DNA from: Sacculina carcini
Lineage: Eukaryota > Arthropoda > Thecostraca > Sacculinidae
DNA length: 64,000 nt
Reading direction: 5' to 3'
NCBI GenBank assembly: GCA_916048095.2
Contig: OU696597.1
Coordinates: 2,615,042 to 2,679,041, forward strand
Program-made: the position numbers and the translations under genes
Shown here: one piece after another, positions 46,355-57,425 of the stretch
Layout of the letters: each line of letters opens with the position of its first letter
Numbering within the stretch: the stretch's first letter is position 1
Notes under the pieces: generated by a model
What the model was told of the DNA's origin: nothing
Database searches by the model: none
What the model saw: only the letters and a program-made list of their open reading frames with translations

Positions 46355-46526
46355 ATGGACGCTGGTACCAGTACTAGTAGCGGTGATACCGCAGCCGCCG
46401 CATCTGACACTAATTTTGCTCAAATCGAGCCGTTCTTCAAGCCGCAAGTATGGACGACACTCAGCAGTTTAGAGAAAAAAATGTTCTACAGTCAGTTTAA
46501 CAACTTCAACAGACTCAAACAAATGG
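46355..46526 (+). CDS. Exon 1 of a KRAB-like (PRDM9/SSX-type) protein
   Basis: ATG at 46,355 has a favourable context (GTGATGG). The first 20 residues are Ser/Thr/Ala-rich. Then come FAQIEPFFKPQVWTTLSSLE and KKMFYSQFNNFNRLKQMG. The spacing FxxI..FFxxxxWxxLSSxEK...NxxxLxxMG matches the KRAB-related domain of PRDM9 and SSX proteins rather than the classic KRAB A box. The exon ends at a consensus donor, GTGAGTCG, in phase 1. Exon 2 begins in the same phase 800 bp downstream. KRAB-related domains mediate protein contacts of DNA-binding or chromatin factors. In-frame reading past the donor meets a stop at about 46,562, supporting the splice. Confidence 0.72.
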
Positions 46527-46914
46527 GTGAGTCGTTTTCTCATCGTATCTCTCGCGCTTTTTAAACGCACACATAATCTATATATTTAAATGCAATAATG
46601 TTGTGTATATTTTTGCCAGTGTCACAAGTGAGCAACGTTTAAGCTAATAACTAACTAGTGGCGGTGGGTGTTAGGAAGGAAGATGCTAGCACTTGGTGAA
46701 ACATGAGGCAAGCGCAAACTTTCAATCATCCAGTTTATTCGTTCTTTACGTCACATAATGTGTGATTCTGTGTGATTGAATGTTGTGAAATCGACTTAAC
46801 ATGAGGTGTCAGTGAAACCTAGCTTTATATGTTTGTACAATCATACACAACACGCAAACACACACACACACATACACAGACATTTCACATGCCTACTTAT
46901 ACGTTGAAGGTTAA

Positions 46915-47236
46915 AGGCCCAAGTGACAGCTGCTACACGGGAAGAAGTCGAAGCTTATGAACGCACACACAGGCGTGCCCCGTGCAGCTCGCTGTCACCG
47001 CAGAACCAACCCTCTCCACGCTATGACACCACAAGAACGGAAGACGTATTAGAGAGGTCCACCTCCCCAGAATGCATGACACAACACATGACTGATATCT
47101 GGCACTATCATTTACTGCTGGGTGGACAGGGGCTGTGGGATTATAGAATTATCCCAATGAAATTCTGCTTCTCCGGGTTACGAACCACGGACCTCCCGCT
47201 TGTGAGGCGAGTGCACTACCACTACACCACGGAGTC
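46915..47236 (-). mobile_element. tRNA(Val)-derived SINE, near complete, in intron 1
   Basis: On the minus strand the element starts with a tRNA-like head (47,236-47,170), then a body containing CCCCTGTCCACCCAGCAGTA, GCATTCTGGGGAGGTGG, and a 3' part with CTTCTTCCCGTGTAGCAGCT. The body alone recurs at 32,262-32,500 and the last 60 bp at 40,677. A tRNA head plus an unrelated body shared by dispersed copies is the definition of a tRNA-SINE. It is antisense to the KRAB-like gene. Confidence 0.85.
47170..47236 (-). ncRNA. tRNA(Val)-like SINE head with Pol III promoter boxes
   Basis: The minus strand reads CTCCGTGGTGTAGTGGTAGT, containing a perfect A box (TGGTGTAGTGG), and GGTTCGTAACC, a B box with one change. 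The anticodon arm CTCGC-CTCACAA-GCGGG folds as five pairs around a 7-nt loop whose anticodon would be CAC (Val). The T stem is only partly paired and the acceptor stem is lost, so it is a SINE promoter head, not a working tRNA gene. Confidence 0.75.
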
Positions 47237-47324
47237 CACTAGCGAGAGTCCACTACGTTGTCAATTATAAGCCAGTGTGTGTGTGTGTGTGTGTGTGTGT
47301 GTATTTGGTTGTGTGCGCTGTCAG

Positions 47325-47668
47325 GCGTATCGTCGGTGAAGTCGTGGATGCCGTCTCATATGGCCGCAGTTACACACAAACAACAAGACAAACAAGAGCG
47401 CCGAGTGAAGAAGCGACGTGGCCGGCTTGTTGCTTGTGGTCGCTACAACACAAACTCGGACTCGAGCGATGCCGACGACAAAGAGTGGACGCCGCAACAA
47501 TGTCTCTCAGTTGCCAAACAGACACGCAGTGTTGCCAGACGTGGTCGACGTTGCAGTCAGCGTCGTGCTAATACGACAGCAGGCGGATGTACGACAAGCA
47601 CACAACAGTCGTGCACAATCGGCACCGGCAGTAATTCACAGTTGGCGCTCAGTTTGCTGGACAAGCCG
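47325..47668 (+). CDS. Exon 2 of the KRAB-like protein, with SSXRD-like motif
   Basis: After a (GT)n tract and the acceptor GTGTGCGCTGTCAG, a frame continuing exactly in phase 1 from exon 1 reads VSSVKSWMPSHMAAVTH, a basic stretch QERRVKKRRGR (likely nuclear localisation), then SDSSDADDKEWTPQQ. In PRDM9 and SSX proteins the KRAB-related domain is followed by 'xxPxFM' and then the SSXRD motif 'DSDEEWTP'; both are matched in order and spacing. The rest (RRGRRCSQRRANTTAGG, TGSNSQLALSLLDKPG) is basic and low-complexity. Near 47,667 a repeat family begins (GGTTCGTTTTGTC). A weak donor GTTCGT coincides with that junction, so the exon end is either there or was overwritten by the repeat. Confidence 0.7.
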
Positions 47669-47885
47669 GGTTCGTTTTGTCTTTTCACCGCTCTAACTTT
47701 TTTTATTTCATTTTTGAAATTTAAAATTGAACCTAAAGTGTACGCAAGAAAATTGCCAACGTGATGGTATAAATTTTTAGCGGGTGGGCCAAGTGGTGGC
47801 CAAATAATAGCTGATAGAAAATGGACCAAGGAGGGTTGGACAGACACACAGACACACACACACACAGAGGATCTCTTTTATATAT
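47667..47885 (+). mobile_element. Right end of a ~3.5-kb non-coding repeat element (copy 0, truncated)
   Basis: It matches 51,134-51,357 and 56,868-57,100: GGTTC[AG]TTTTGTCTTTTCACCG, GATGGTATAAATTTTTAGCG, GGACCAAGGAGGGTTGGACA, a (CA/CAGA) microsatellite, and the end GGATCTCTTTTATATATATA. The first base coincides with the end of exon 2. Confidence 0.8.
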
Positions 47886-50800
47886 ATAGCATTAAAACCA
47901 GCCCGTTGTGCGGAGCAATTCATAACATGAAATTCATATTCAATTCATAAATAATATGGAAAATTAAAAATGAGATAGGGTACACTCATAAAAATATTAA
48001 TCATTTGAAAATTATAAGTTTAATTATTTTTATTTCGACAAAATATTTCTCCTCAGTCCGTCTGAGTCATTTTTAAACCCACCCGTCGTGCTGAATAATT
48101 CAGAACTCGAACGCGATCCGTTCTGGATCTTGGAGTCAAATCCGTTGGTTTTGTGTATGGATTAATTCTACAGGGTAAATTGAACGTTCTATTGTCTATA
48201 GTCGCTGCCCGCGGAGCATTTTTATTTAAAAAATACCTTTTTAAATGAACCATTTGAAAAAATGAACTAAAAACACTTTTTTAAGCCCGCCCGTCGTGCG
48301 GAACAATTCATACAATAAAATTAATATCAAATCCATAAAATATAATGAATACAAATTGAAAACCAAAAAATGTAACCTATAAATATCTTAACCAATAGAA
48401 AAGTCTAAATGTGAATATTTTTGTTCTTATTTTGACAAATATTATCCCTCAACCCGCCTGATATATGAATCTGCCCGTCGTGTGGTATAATTCGGAACAC
48501 AAAAACGAAACAAACAATGAAAGATGATGAAATCTTTTCATCAGAATGTTTCCAAACTATATTTATTACTTAACATCATTCCCCAATATCATTTGCTTAA
48601 GTACTATTTCACTTTTACCACTATAATATTTATTGCTAAAATTTATATATTTTCCGCTATCATTAAAATCCAATATAACCTGAGTCAAACCTACCCAACC
48701 CAACCCAACCATCCAATCTTGACCGCTCTCAGCCTAGTCTGAGGTGATTTAACTTATTAGTTTGTGATCACAAAATATACTGATGCGATCATAATTTGTG
48801 ATCAGAAGACTGAGATTATCTACCCCAGGGGTCCCAAACACGCGGCCCACCAATACTTTTCTCTCAACCCGCCAATATAGTATCGGAACCAAACTGTAAG
48901 GCAGCTAAATTCACATTTGTTGCATAATGCGATATAATTATACACCATTATCATTTTATCTCATAATTCCCGATTATGCTTCCAATAATGCATCATATTC
49001 ATACAGTTGTTATTTTTTGGATTACACCGATATTACAGCCCTTGATATTACAGCCGATATTATATTATGCAATCTATATTCTGCTACGTATTATTCCTAA
49101 TACATATATCATCAGATCGCAAAATACATTTAAAGGTTCACATCATTCTCCAAAATCATTTGCTTAAGAGCTATTCTACTTTTATCGCTAGAATATTTAC
49201 TGCTAGCAAAATATCATATACCTCGCTATCATTTAAACCCACTCTTTATAGATACATTTAATTCGCCCGTCGTGCGGAACAGTTCATAAAATATAATTAA
49301 TATTCAATTAATAAAAAATTAGTGCAAATTGAAAAAGAAAAACAAACCCATAGGAAAGTTTTAGCTAATATAAAAGTCTAAATGTGAAATTTATGTTTCA
49401 ATTTAGAAAGCATGTTTTTCCACAACCCGCCTCATATTTAAAGCTGCCCGTCGTGCGGAATAATTCAGAACTCAAACACGAAACAAACACAAAGAAAATT
49501 GATGAAAAACGACCAATAGAAAAGTCAAATTTGTAAATTCTTGTTTTAATTATTGACGATGATTTTCCCTCAACACTGCTCAAATTCACACCCGTCCTTC
49601 GTGTGTAGTAATTCAGAAGTGTAACACTATCAAAACAATGAAACATCTCTATAATTCCAGATTAATGCTTCCTCTAAAACAGCATATGCATATACTTGGC
49701 ATTGCATGATATTACAACCCGTATCCTTATGCCACTTAAGCGTATGCAACTTGAAATTAAACCAATTAAATTACACAGTAAAATTCAGTAGCTTACTTTG
49801 TTCCAAGTAGCATTTTACCCGCCCGTCGTGCGGAACATTTGATGTGTAAATATTGAGGACAATAAAGACTTTCAATTCAGTATAGTTTAGCATTAATTAA
49901 ACTGTACGCAATAAAACCACACCATCCATGCTTGGAGATAATATGATGCATTCTTAATTGTGATTGGGCTTCAGTGAAATTTAATCGGTGTATATTCCTG
50001 TGTAATCGCAAGTGCGCATAATAGCTGTCAAATTGGCAATATGACATTTAGACTTTACACCGCCGTAACTTCCTTTAGATACACTTTGGAAAATTTAAAA
50101 TTATACCGTTTTGTAGAAAACAAAATTTCTAGCACGATGGTATAATTTATTTTCATATATAACAAATAGTTACTGAGAAATAGTAGAAAAATTAATTAAT
50201 TTTAGTCGCCCGGTGTTCAAGTGTAATTTTGGATGTATTTGAGAATTTTGCCAATTTTACACGTTTTTTGTATCATTTGTGGGTATGAATTATAGCTTAT
50301 CTTGTAGAACACAAAATAATCTACACAGTTGTATATTCCTGTGTAATCGCAAATGCGCATAATAGCTGTCAAATTGGCAACATTACATTTTGACTTTACA
50401 CCGCCGTGACTTCCTTTAGGTTCACTTTGGAAAATAACAAATTATACCGTATTGTAGAAAACAAAATTTCTAGCACGATGGTATAATTTATTGTAATGTG
50501 TGACAAATAGTTCCTGAGAAATGGGTAGAAAAATGAAATAATTTTAATCACCCGGTGTTCAAGTGTAATTTTGGATGTATTTGAGAATTTTGCCAATTGT
50601 ACACGTTTTTTGTATCATTTGTGGGTATAAATTATAACTTTTCTTGTATAACACAAAATTATCTACACAATAGTATAATTTTTATAGCTGTACCATTGCT
50701 GGTTTATGAGGAATAGATAGCGAAATATTGACCAAAATATTCACGTTCTTGTGTGCTAATTTTGCCTTTTTGACTTTGTCATTTACACTTCACACCGCCG

Positions 50801-51357
50801 TAACTTTTTTTAATACACTTTGTAAAATTAAAAAGTATACTGTGTTGTAGAAAAGAAAATTCCAAGCATGATGGTATTATTTATTTAGATGTGTGATAAT
50901 TATTTTTTGAGAAATAGAGAACAAAGTATAGAAAATTTGACGCGTGGAGTTTAAATATAATTTTGAATGTAGATCGAATTTTTTCCATTTTACATATTTT
51001 ATATTCAATTTTTGGGTATAAATTATAATTTTTTGAGTAGAACAGAAAATTGTCTACACAGTGGTATAATTTGTATAGTTGTACCATTGCTGGTTTAGGA
51101 GAAGAAAATTGACCCAAATTTTCGCATTTTTCAGGGTTCATTTTGTCTTTTCACCGCTATAACTTTTTTATATTTCATTTTTGAAATTTAAAATTTAATC
51201 TAAAGTGTAGACACGAAAATTGCCAACGTGATGGTATAAATTTTTAGCGGGTAGGCCAAGTGGTGGCCAAATAATAGCTGATAGAAAATGGACCAAGGAG
51301 GGTTGGACAGACACACAGACACACACACACAGAGGATCTCTTTTATATATATACTAG
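47886..51357 (+). mobile_element. ~3.5-kb AT-rich non-coding repeat element, copy 1
   Basis: It begins GCATTAAAACC right after a TATATATA run, and ends GAGGATCTCTTTTATATATA. It consists of a left part with many copies of the GC-rich word CCCGCCCGTCGTGCGG, a middle part with GATTATCTACCCCAGGGGTC, and a right part of ~350-370-bp repeats. The same order recurs over the whole length at 53,407-57,100. No open frame with protein motifs. The microsatellite plus internal short tandem repeats recall Helentron-associated (Pearl/DINE-type) elements, but Helitron ends were not demonstrated. Confidence 0.7.
49985..51060 (+). repeat. Three ~350-bp repeats inside copy 1
   Basis: Each repeat holds TTCCTGTGTAATCGCAA, AATAGCTGTCAAATTGGCAA, CACCGCCGTAACTTCCTT, AGCACGATGGTATAATTTAT, GTTCAAGTGTAATTTTGGAT and TTGTATCATTTGTGGGTAT. 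Starts near 49,985, 50,337 and, more diverged, 50,690. Confidence 0.9.
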
Positions 51358-53406
51358 CATTAAAACCCGCCCGTTGTGCGGAGGAATTCATAAAATGGAA
51401 TTAATATTCATAATAATTCATATTCATAAAAATATTCCAAATTAAAAAAGAAAATGAAAACTCATCAGTGTCTTACTCAATAGAAAAGTCCAAGTGTGAA
51501 TATTTTTATTTTTATTTTGACATAATATTTTCCCTCAACCCGCCTCATATATAAACCAACCCATTGTGCGGAATAATTCAGAACACAAACACGTAACAAA
51601 CAATGAAAATCCTAGCATGTAAATTCGCCCGTCGTGCGAAACAGTTCATACTATTAAATTTGTATTCAATTCATGAGAGAAAAGGAATATGAATTAAAAA
51701 AGAGTTGAGTAAACCCATACAAAAGTCTAAATTTCTATATTTTCATATTTATTTTCACAAAATAGTTTGCCTAAACCGCCTCATATTTATACATGCCCGT
51801 CGTGCTGAATAATTCAGAACTCAGACACGAAACAATGAAAAATGACTACACTTTTTCATCATAATGTTTCCAAAATATTTTAATAACTTAATATCACCGT
51901 CTAGCATTGAAACCCGCCAGTTGTGCGGAGCAATTCATAAGATGAAATTCATATTTAATTCATAAACATATTGCAAATTAAAAAAGAAAACAGATATACT
52001 CATTAAAATCTTACTCAATTGAAAAGTCTAAATTCAATTATATTTTTTGACAACATATTTTCCTTCAGCCCGTCTCATATTTAAACCCGCCCGTCGTGCT
52101 GAACAATTTATAAAATAAAATGCATATTCAATCCATAAAATAAAATGCATATTCAATCCATAAAATAAACTGAATACAAATTAAAAAGCAAAACATTTAA
52201 CATTTTCCCTCGAACAGCCTCATATTTAAACCCGCCCGTCGTGCGGAACAATTAAGCCCCAACACCAATGGTTCTTTATATATAAACCAACTAATGACAA
52301 CTAACTAACTAATACTCAAATGGTTCTTTATTATATAATAATGGTTTTGTATTTAATGGTTCTATATGGTACAATAATTCAGTAGTTTACTTTGTTCCCA
52401 GTAGCATTTTACCCGCCCGTCGTGCGGAACAATTAAGCCCCTGATCTATACCATTGAACCCGCGCAATCATGTCACCTCATATTCAAGCATACACACACA
52501 GACAGACAGATAATTTCTTCTTTATGTATATATATACCATTGGACCTGCGCAATTATGTCACCTCATATTCAAGCATACATACACAGACAGACAGATAAT
52601 TTCTTCTTTATGTATATATATAGCAAAATATTTTCACTCAGCCCGCCTCATATTTAAACCCGGCCGACGTGCGGAATAATTCAGAACTCGAACACCATCC
52701 GTTCTGGTTCTTGAAGTCAAATCCATTAGTTTTGTATATGAATTCATTCTACACGGTGAAATTGAACGTTTTATTGCTGCCCGCGGGACATTTTTATTTC
52801 ATAAAAATGAGCCATCGCTTCGTTTGCGTTTGAAGCCCCTGATCATTGAACCAGCGAACCATGAACCAGCGCAATTATATCACCTCATATTCAAGCATAC
52901 ATACACAGACAGACAGATAATTTCTTCTTTATGTATATATATAGCATTAAAACCGCATTAAAACCCGCCCGTTGTGCGGAACAATTCATAAAAATATTGC
53001 AAATTAAAAATAAATAAGGCAAACTCATGAAGACCTTAATCAATTAAAAAGTCTAAATTTCATTATTTTTAATTTTATTTTGACAAAATATTTTCACTCA
53101 ACCCGCCTCATATTTAAACCCGCCCGACGTGAGGAGAAATTCAGAACTCGAACACCATCCGTTCTGGTTCTTGAAGTCAAATCCATTAGTTTTGTATATG
53201 AATTCATTCTATACGGTGAAATTGAACGTTTTATTGCTGCCCGCGGGACATTTTTATTTCATAAAAATGAGCCATCGCTTCGTTTGCGTTTGAAGCCCCT
53301 GATAATTGAACCAGCGAACCATGAGCCAGCGCAATTATGTCACCTCATATTCAAGCATACATACACAGACAGACAGATAATTTCTTCTTTATGTATATAT
53401 ATATAG
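51358..53406 (+). repeat. Cluster of shorter relatives of the repeat element
   Basis: Several units start GCATTAAAACCCGCC (or a variant) after a TATATA run. At least four are preceded by a different tail: CACCTCATATTCAAGCATAC then (CAGA)n then TTTCTTCTTTATGTATATAT (near 52,475, 52,560, 52,880 and 53,340). A 250-bp block with CGTTCTGGTTCTTGAAGTCA and TGCTGCCCGCGGGACATTTT is duplicated (52,690 and 53,155). No coding sequence. Confidence 0.75.
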
Positions 53407-56400
53407 CATTAAAACCCGCCAGTTGTGCGGAGCAATTCATAACATGAAATTCATATTCAATTCATAAAAAATATGGAAAAATAAAAATGAAATAGGGTAC
53501 ACTCATAAAAATATTAATCAATTGAAAATTATAAGTTTAATTATTTTTATTTCGACACAATATTTCCCCTCAGTCCGCCTGAGTCATTTTTAAACCCGCC
53601 CGTCGTGCTGAATAATTCAGAACTCGAACACGATCCGTTCTGCATCTTGAAGTCAAATCCATTGGTTTTGTGTATGGATTAATTCTACAGGGTAAATTGA
53701 ACGTTCTATTGTCTATAGTTGCTGCCCGCGGAACATTTTTATTTATAAAAAAAAAAACTTTTTTTAAATGAACCATTTGAAAAAATGATCTAAAAACACT
53801 TTTTTAAACCCACCCGTCGTGCGGAACAATTCATACAATAAAATTCATATCAAATCCATAAAATATAATGAATACAAATCGAAAAGCAAAAAATGTAACC
53901 TATAAATATCTTAACCAATAGAAAAGTCTAAATGTGAATATTTTTGTTCTTATTTTGACAAATATTATCCCTCAACCCGCCTGATATATAAATCTGCCCG
54001 TCGTGTGGTATAATTCAGAACACAAACACGAAACAAACAATGAAAGATGATGAAATCTTTTCATCAGACTGTTTCCAAACTATATTTATTACTTAACATC
54101 ATTCCCCAATATCATTTGCTTAAGTACTATTTCACTTTTACCGCTATAATATTTATTGTTAAAATTTATATATTTTCCGCTATCATTAAAACCCAATATA
54201 ACCTGAGTCAAACCTACCCAACCCAACCCAACCATTCAATCTTGACCGCTCTCAGCCTAGTCTGAGGTGATTTAACTTATTAGTTTGTGATCACAAAATA
54301 TACTGATGCGATCATAATTTGTAATCAGAAGACTGAGATTATCTACCCCAGGGGTCCCAAACACGCGGCCCACCAATACTTTTCTCTCAACCCGCCAATA
54401 TAGTATCGGGACCAAACTGTAAGGTAGCTAAATTCACATTTGTTGCATAATGCGATATAATTTTACACCATTATCATATTATCTCATAATTCCCGGTTAA
54501 TGCTTCCACTAATGCATCATATTCATACAGTTGTTATTTTTTGGATTACATCGATAATGCAGCCCTTGATATTACAGCCGATATTATATTATGCAATCTA
54601 TATTCTGCTACGTATTATTCCTAATACATATATCATCAGATCGCAAAATATATTTAAAGGTTCACATCATTCTCCAAAATCATTTGCTTAAGAGCTATTC
54701 TACTTTTATCGCTAGAATATTTACTGCTAGCAAAATATCATATACCTCGCTATCATTTAAACCCACTCTTTATAGATACATTTAATTCGCCCGTCGTGCG
54801 GAACAGTTCATAAAATATAATTAATATTCAATTCATAAAAAATTAGTGCAAATTGAAAAAGAAAAACAAACCCACAGGAAAGTTATAGCTAATCTAAAAG
54901 TCTAAATGTGAAATTTATGTTTCAATTTAGAAAACATGTTTTTCCACAACACTATCAAAACAATGCAACCTTCTGTCATCTCTATAATTCCAGGTTAATG
55001 CTTCCGCTAAAACAGCATAAGTTGGCATTACATGATATTGCAACCCATATCCTTATGCAACTTATGCTTATGCAACTTGAAATTAAACCAATTAAATTAC
55101 ACAGTTAAATTCAGTAGTTTACTTTGTTCCCAATAGCATTTTACCCGCCCGTCGTGCGGAACGTTATTGAAGACAATAAAGCCTTTATATTCAGTAGAGT
55201 GTAGCATTAATTAAACTGTACGCAATAAAACCACACCATCCATGCTTGGAGATAATATGATGCATTTTTAATTGTGATTGGGCTTCAGTGAAATTTAATC
55301 GGTGTATATTCCTGTGTAATCGCAAGTGCGCATAATAGCTGTCAAATTGGCAATATGTCCTTTTGACTTTACACCGCCGTAACTTCCTTCAGATACCCTT
55401 TGGAAAATTACAAATTATACCGTATTGTAGAAGAAAAGATTTATAGAACGATGGTATAATTTGTTTTTATGTGTAACAAATAGTTACTGAGAAATAGTAG
55501 AAAAATGAATTAATTTTAGTCGCCCGGTGTTCAAGTGTAATTTTGGATGTATTTGAGAATTTTGCCAATTTTACACGTTTTTTGTATCATTTGTGGGTAT
55601 AAATTATAGCTTATCTTGTAGAACACAAAATTCTCTACACAGTAGTATATTCCTGTGTAATCGCAAGTGCGTAAATTGTGATTGGACTTCAGTGAAATTT
55701 AATCAGTGTATATTCATGTGTAATCGCAAGTACGCATAATAGCTGTCAAATTGGCAACATGACATTTTGACTTTACACCGCCGTAACTTCCTTCAGATAC
55801 ACTTTGGAAAATTAATAATTATACCGTACTGTAGGAAACAAAATTTCTAGCACGATGGTATAATTAATTTTAATGTATGACAAATAGTTCCAGAGAAATG
55901 GGTATAAAAATGAATAAATTGTAGTCACCCGGTGTTCAAGTGTAATTTTGGATGTATTTGAGAATTTTGCCAATTTTACACGTTTTTTGTATCATTTGTG
56001 GGTATAAATTACACCTTTTCTTGTAGAACACAAAATTTTCTACACAGTAGTATATTCCTGTGTAATCGCAAGTGCGCATAATAGCTGTCAAATTGGCAAT
56101 ATGTCCTTTTGACTTTACACCGCCGTCACTTCCTTCAGATACACTTTGGAAAATTAAGAATTATACCGCATTTTAAAAAATACAATTTCCAGCACGATGA
56201 TATAATTTATTTTAATGTGTGACAAATAGTTACTGAGAAATAGGTAGAAAAATGAATTAATTTAGGCGCCCGGTGATCAAGTGTAATTTTGGATGTATTT
56301 GACAATTTTGCCAATTTTACACATTTTTTGTATCATTTGTGGGTATAAATTATAACTTTTCTTGTAGAACACAAAATTATCTACACAATAGTATAATTTT

Positions 56401-57035
56401 TATAGCTGTACCATTGCTGGTTTATGAGGAATAGATAGGGGAATATTTACCAAAACATTCACGGTTTCCAGTGCTAATTTTGCATTTTTGACTTTGTCAT
56501 TTTGACTTCACACCGCCGTAACTTTTTTTTAATACACTTTGGAAAATTAAAAATTATACCGTGTTGTAGCAAACAAAATTCCCAGCATGATGGTATTATT
56601 TATTTAGTTGTGTGATAATTAGTTTTTGATACATAGAGAAAAACGTATAGAAAATCGGACGCGTGGAGTATAAATATAATTTTGAATATAGATTGAAATT
56701 TTGTCATGTTTACATCTTTTATGTTCTATTTTTGGATATGAATTATAACCTATCTTGTAGAACAGAAAATTTTCTACACATTGGTATAATCTGTTTGGCT
56801 GTACCATTTCTGGTTTATGAGGAGTAGATGGCAGAGCATTGACCACAATTTTCGCATTTTTCAGGGTTCATTTTGTGTTTTCACCGCGATAACTTTTTTT
56901 GGTCTTATTTTTAAAATTTGAAATTTATCCTATCGTGTAGACAAGAAAATTTCCAACGTGATGGTATAAATTGTTAGCGGGTAGGCTGAGTGGTGGCCGA
57001 ATAATAGCTGATAGAAAATGGACCAAGGAGGGTCG

Positions 57036-57071
<36 letters not shown>

Positions 57072-57100
57072 GACACACAGAGGATCTCTTTTATATATAT
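53407..57100 (+). mobile_element. ~3.7-kb AT-rich non-coding repeat element, copy 2
   Basis: Full-length relative of copy 1 (offset about 5.52 kb in the left half). It lacks about 200 bp present in copy 1 near 49,425-49,626 but has four instead of three ~350-370-bp repeats in its right half. It ends in a (CA)n/(CAGA)n tract and GAGGATCTCTTTTATATATA. Confidence 0.7.
55305..56760 (+). repeat. Four ~350-370-bp tandem repeats inside copy 2
   Basis: Same blocks as at 49,985-51,060, starting near 55,308, 55,700, 56,053 and 56,400, with a short partial copy near 55,650. The last repeat is the most diverged, as in copy 1. Confidence 0.9.

Positions 57101-57182
<82 letters not shown>
57093..57182. 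repeat. (AT)n microsatellite, about 90 bp
   Basis: Almost pure (AT)n immediately after the end of the repeat element; it ends 240 bp before the zinc-finger exon. Long AT runs form cruciforms and are unstable. Confidence 0.97.
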
Positions 57183-57183
<1 letters not shown>

Positions 57184-57425
57184 GTTATTAGGAATAAATG
57201 GGGATGCGAGAATTGAATGCTCATCTGGCAAGGGTGCAAACACTCAAACACGTTAAGAATAACTAATTTAATCCAACGTTTTCGGGTAGGAAGTGAAATA
57301 TATATATCGTTTGTGATATCGTGCGTGTCGTATACGTTGCGTTTTCATCGATTCACTTATTAATTGTTTTGTATCGTAGAGTTTCACATATTTGATGCAG
57401 CGTATGTATGTGTGTGTGTATATAG

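Larger units (their letters stand above)
47890..55160 (+). repeat. GC-rich word repeated at least 25 times in one orientation
   Basis: Consensus AACCCGCCCGTCGTGCGGAA followed by CAATTCATAA (type A) or TAATTCAGAAC (type B). Copies lie near 47,900, 48,080, 48,288, 48,473, 49,264, 49,445, 49,591, 49,819, 51,367, 51,558, 51,626, 51,795, 51,911, 52,086, 52,231, 52,412, 52,659, 52,964, 53,118, 53,415, 53,597, 53,810, 53,995, 54,787 and 55,144. All read on the plus strand. A-to-B spacing is usually 150-205 bp, and the B copies are preceded by CAACCCGCCTCATATTTAAA. The intervening DNA is very AT-rich and much less conserved. CCGC/GCGG can pair around a 7-nt loop, though some copies break the stem. 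Confidence 0.9.

Noticed and set aside
47170..47236. Functional tRNA-Val gene
   Set aside because: The acceptor stem is absent and the T stem is broken; the sequence continues into a body shared with dispersed copies, so it is a SINE head.
46923..47270. 115-residue frame starting MTAATREEVEAYERTHRR, also seen at 32.2-32.5 kb
   Set aside because: It looks conserved between two loci, but it is the antisense of the SINE body and tRNA head; similarity is due to the SINE, not a protein.
47890..55160. CRISPR-like array of regular repeats
   Set aside because: Spacing is irregular (70 to about 800 bp), repeats are degenerate, spacers are themselves repetitive, and the genome is eukaryotic.
56925..57251. 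108-residue minus-strand frame with (IY)n
   Set aside because: It is a translation of the (AT)n microsatellite and adjoining (CA)n.
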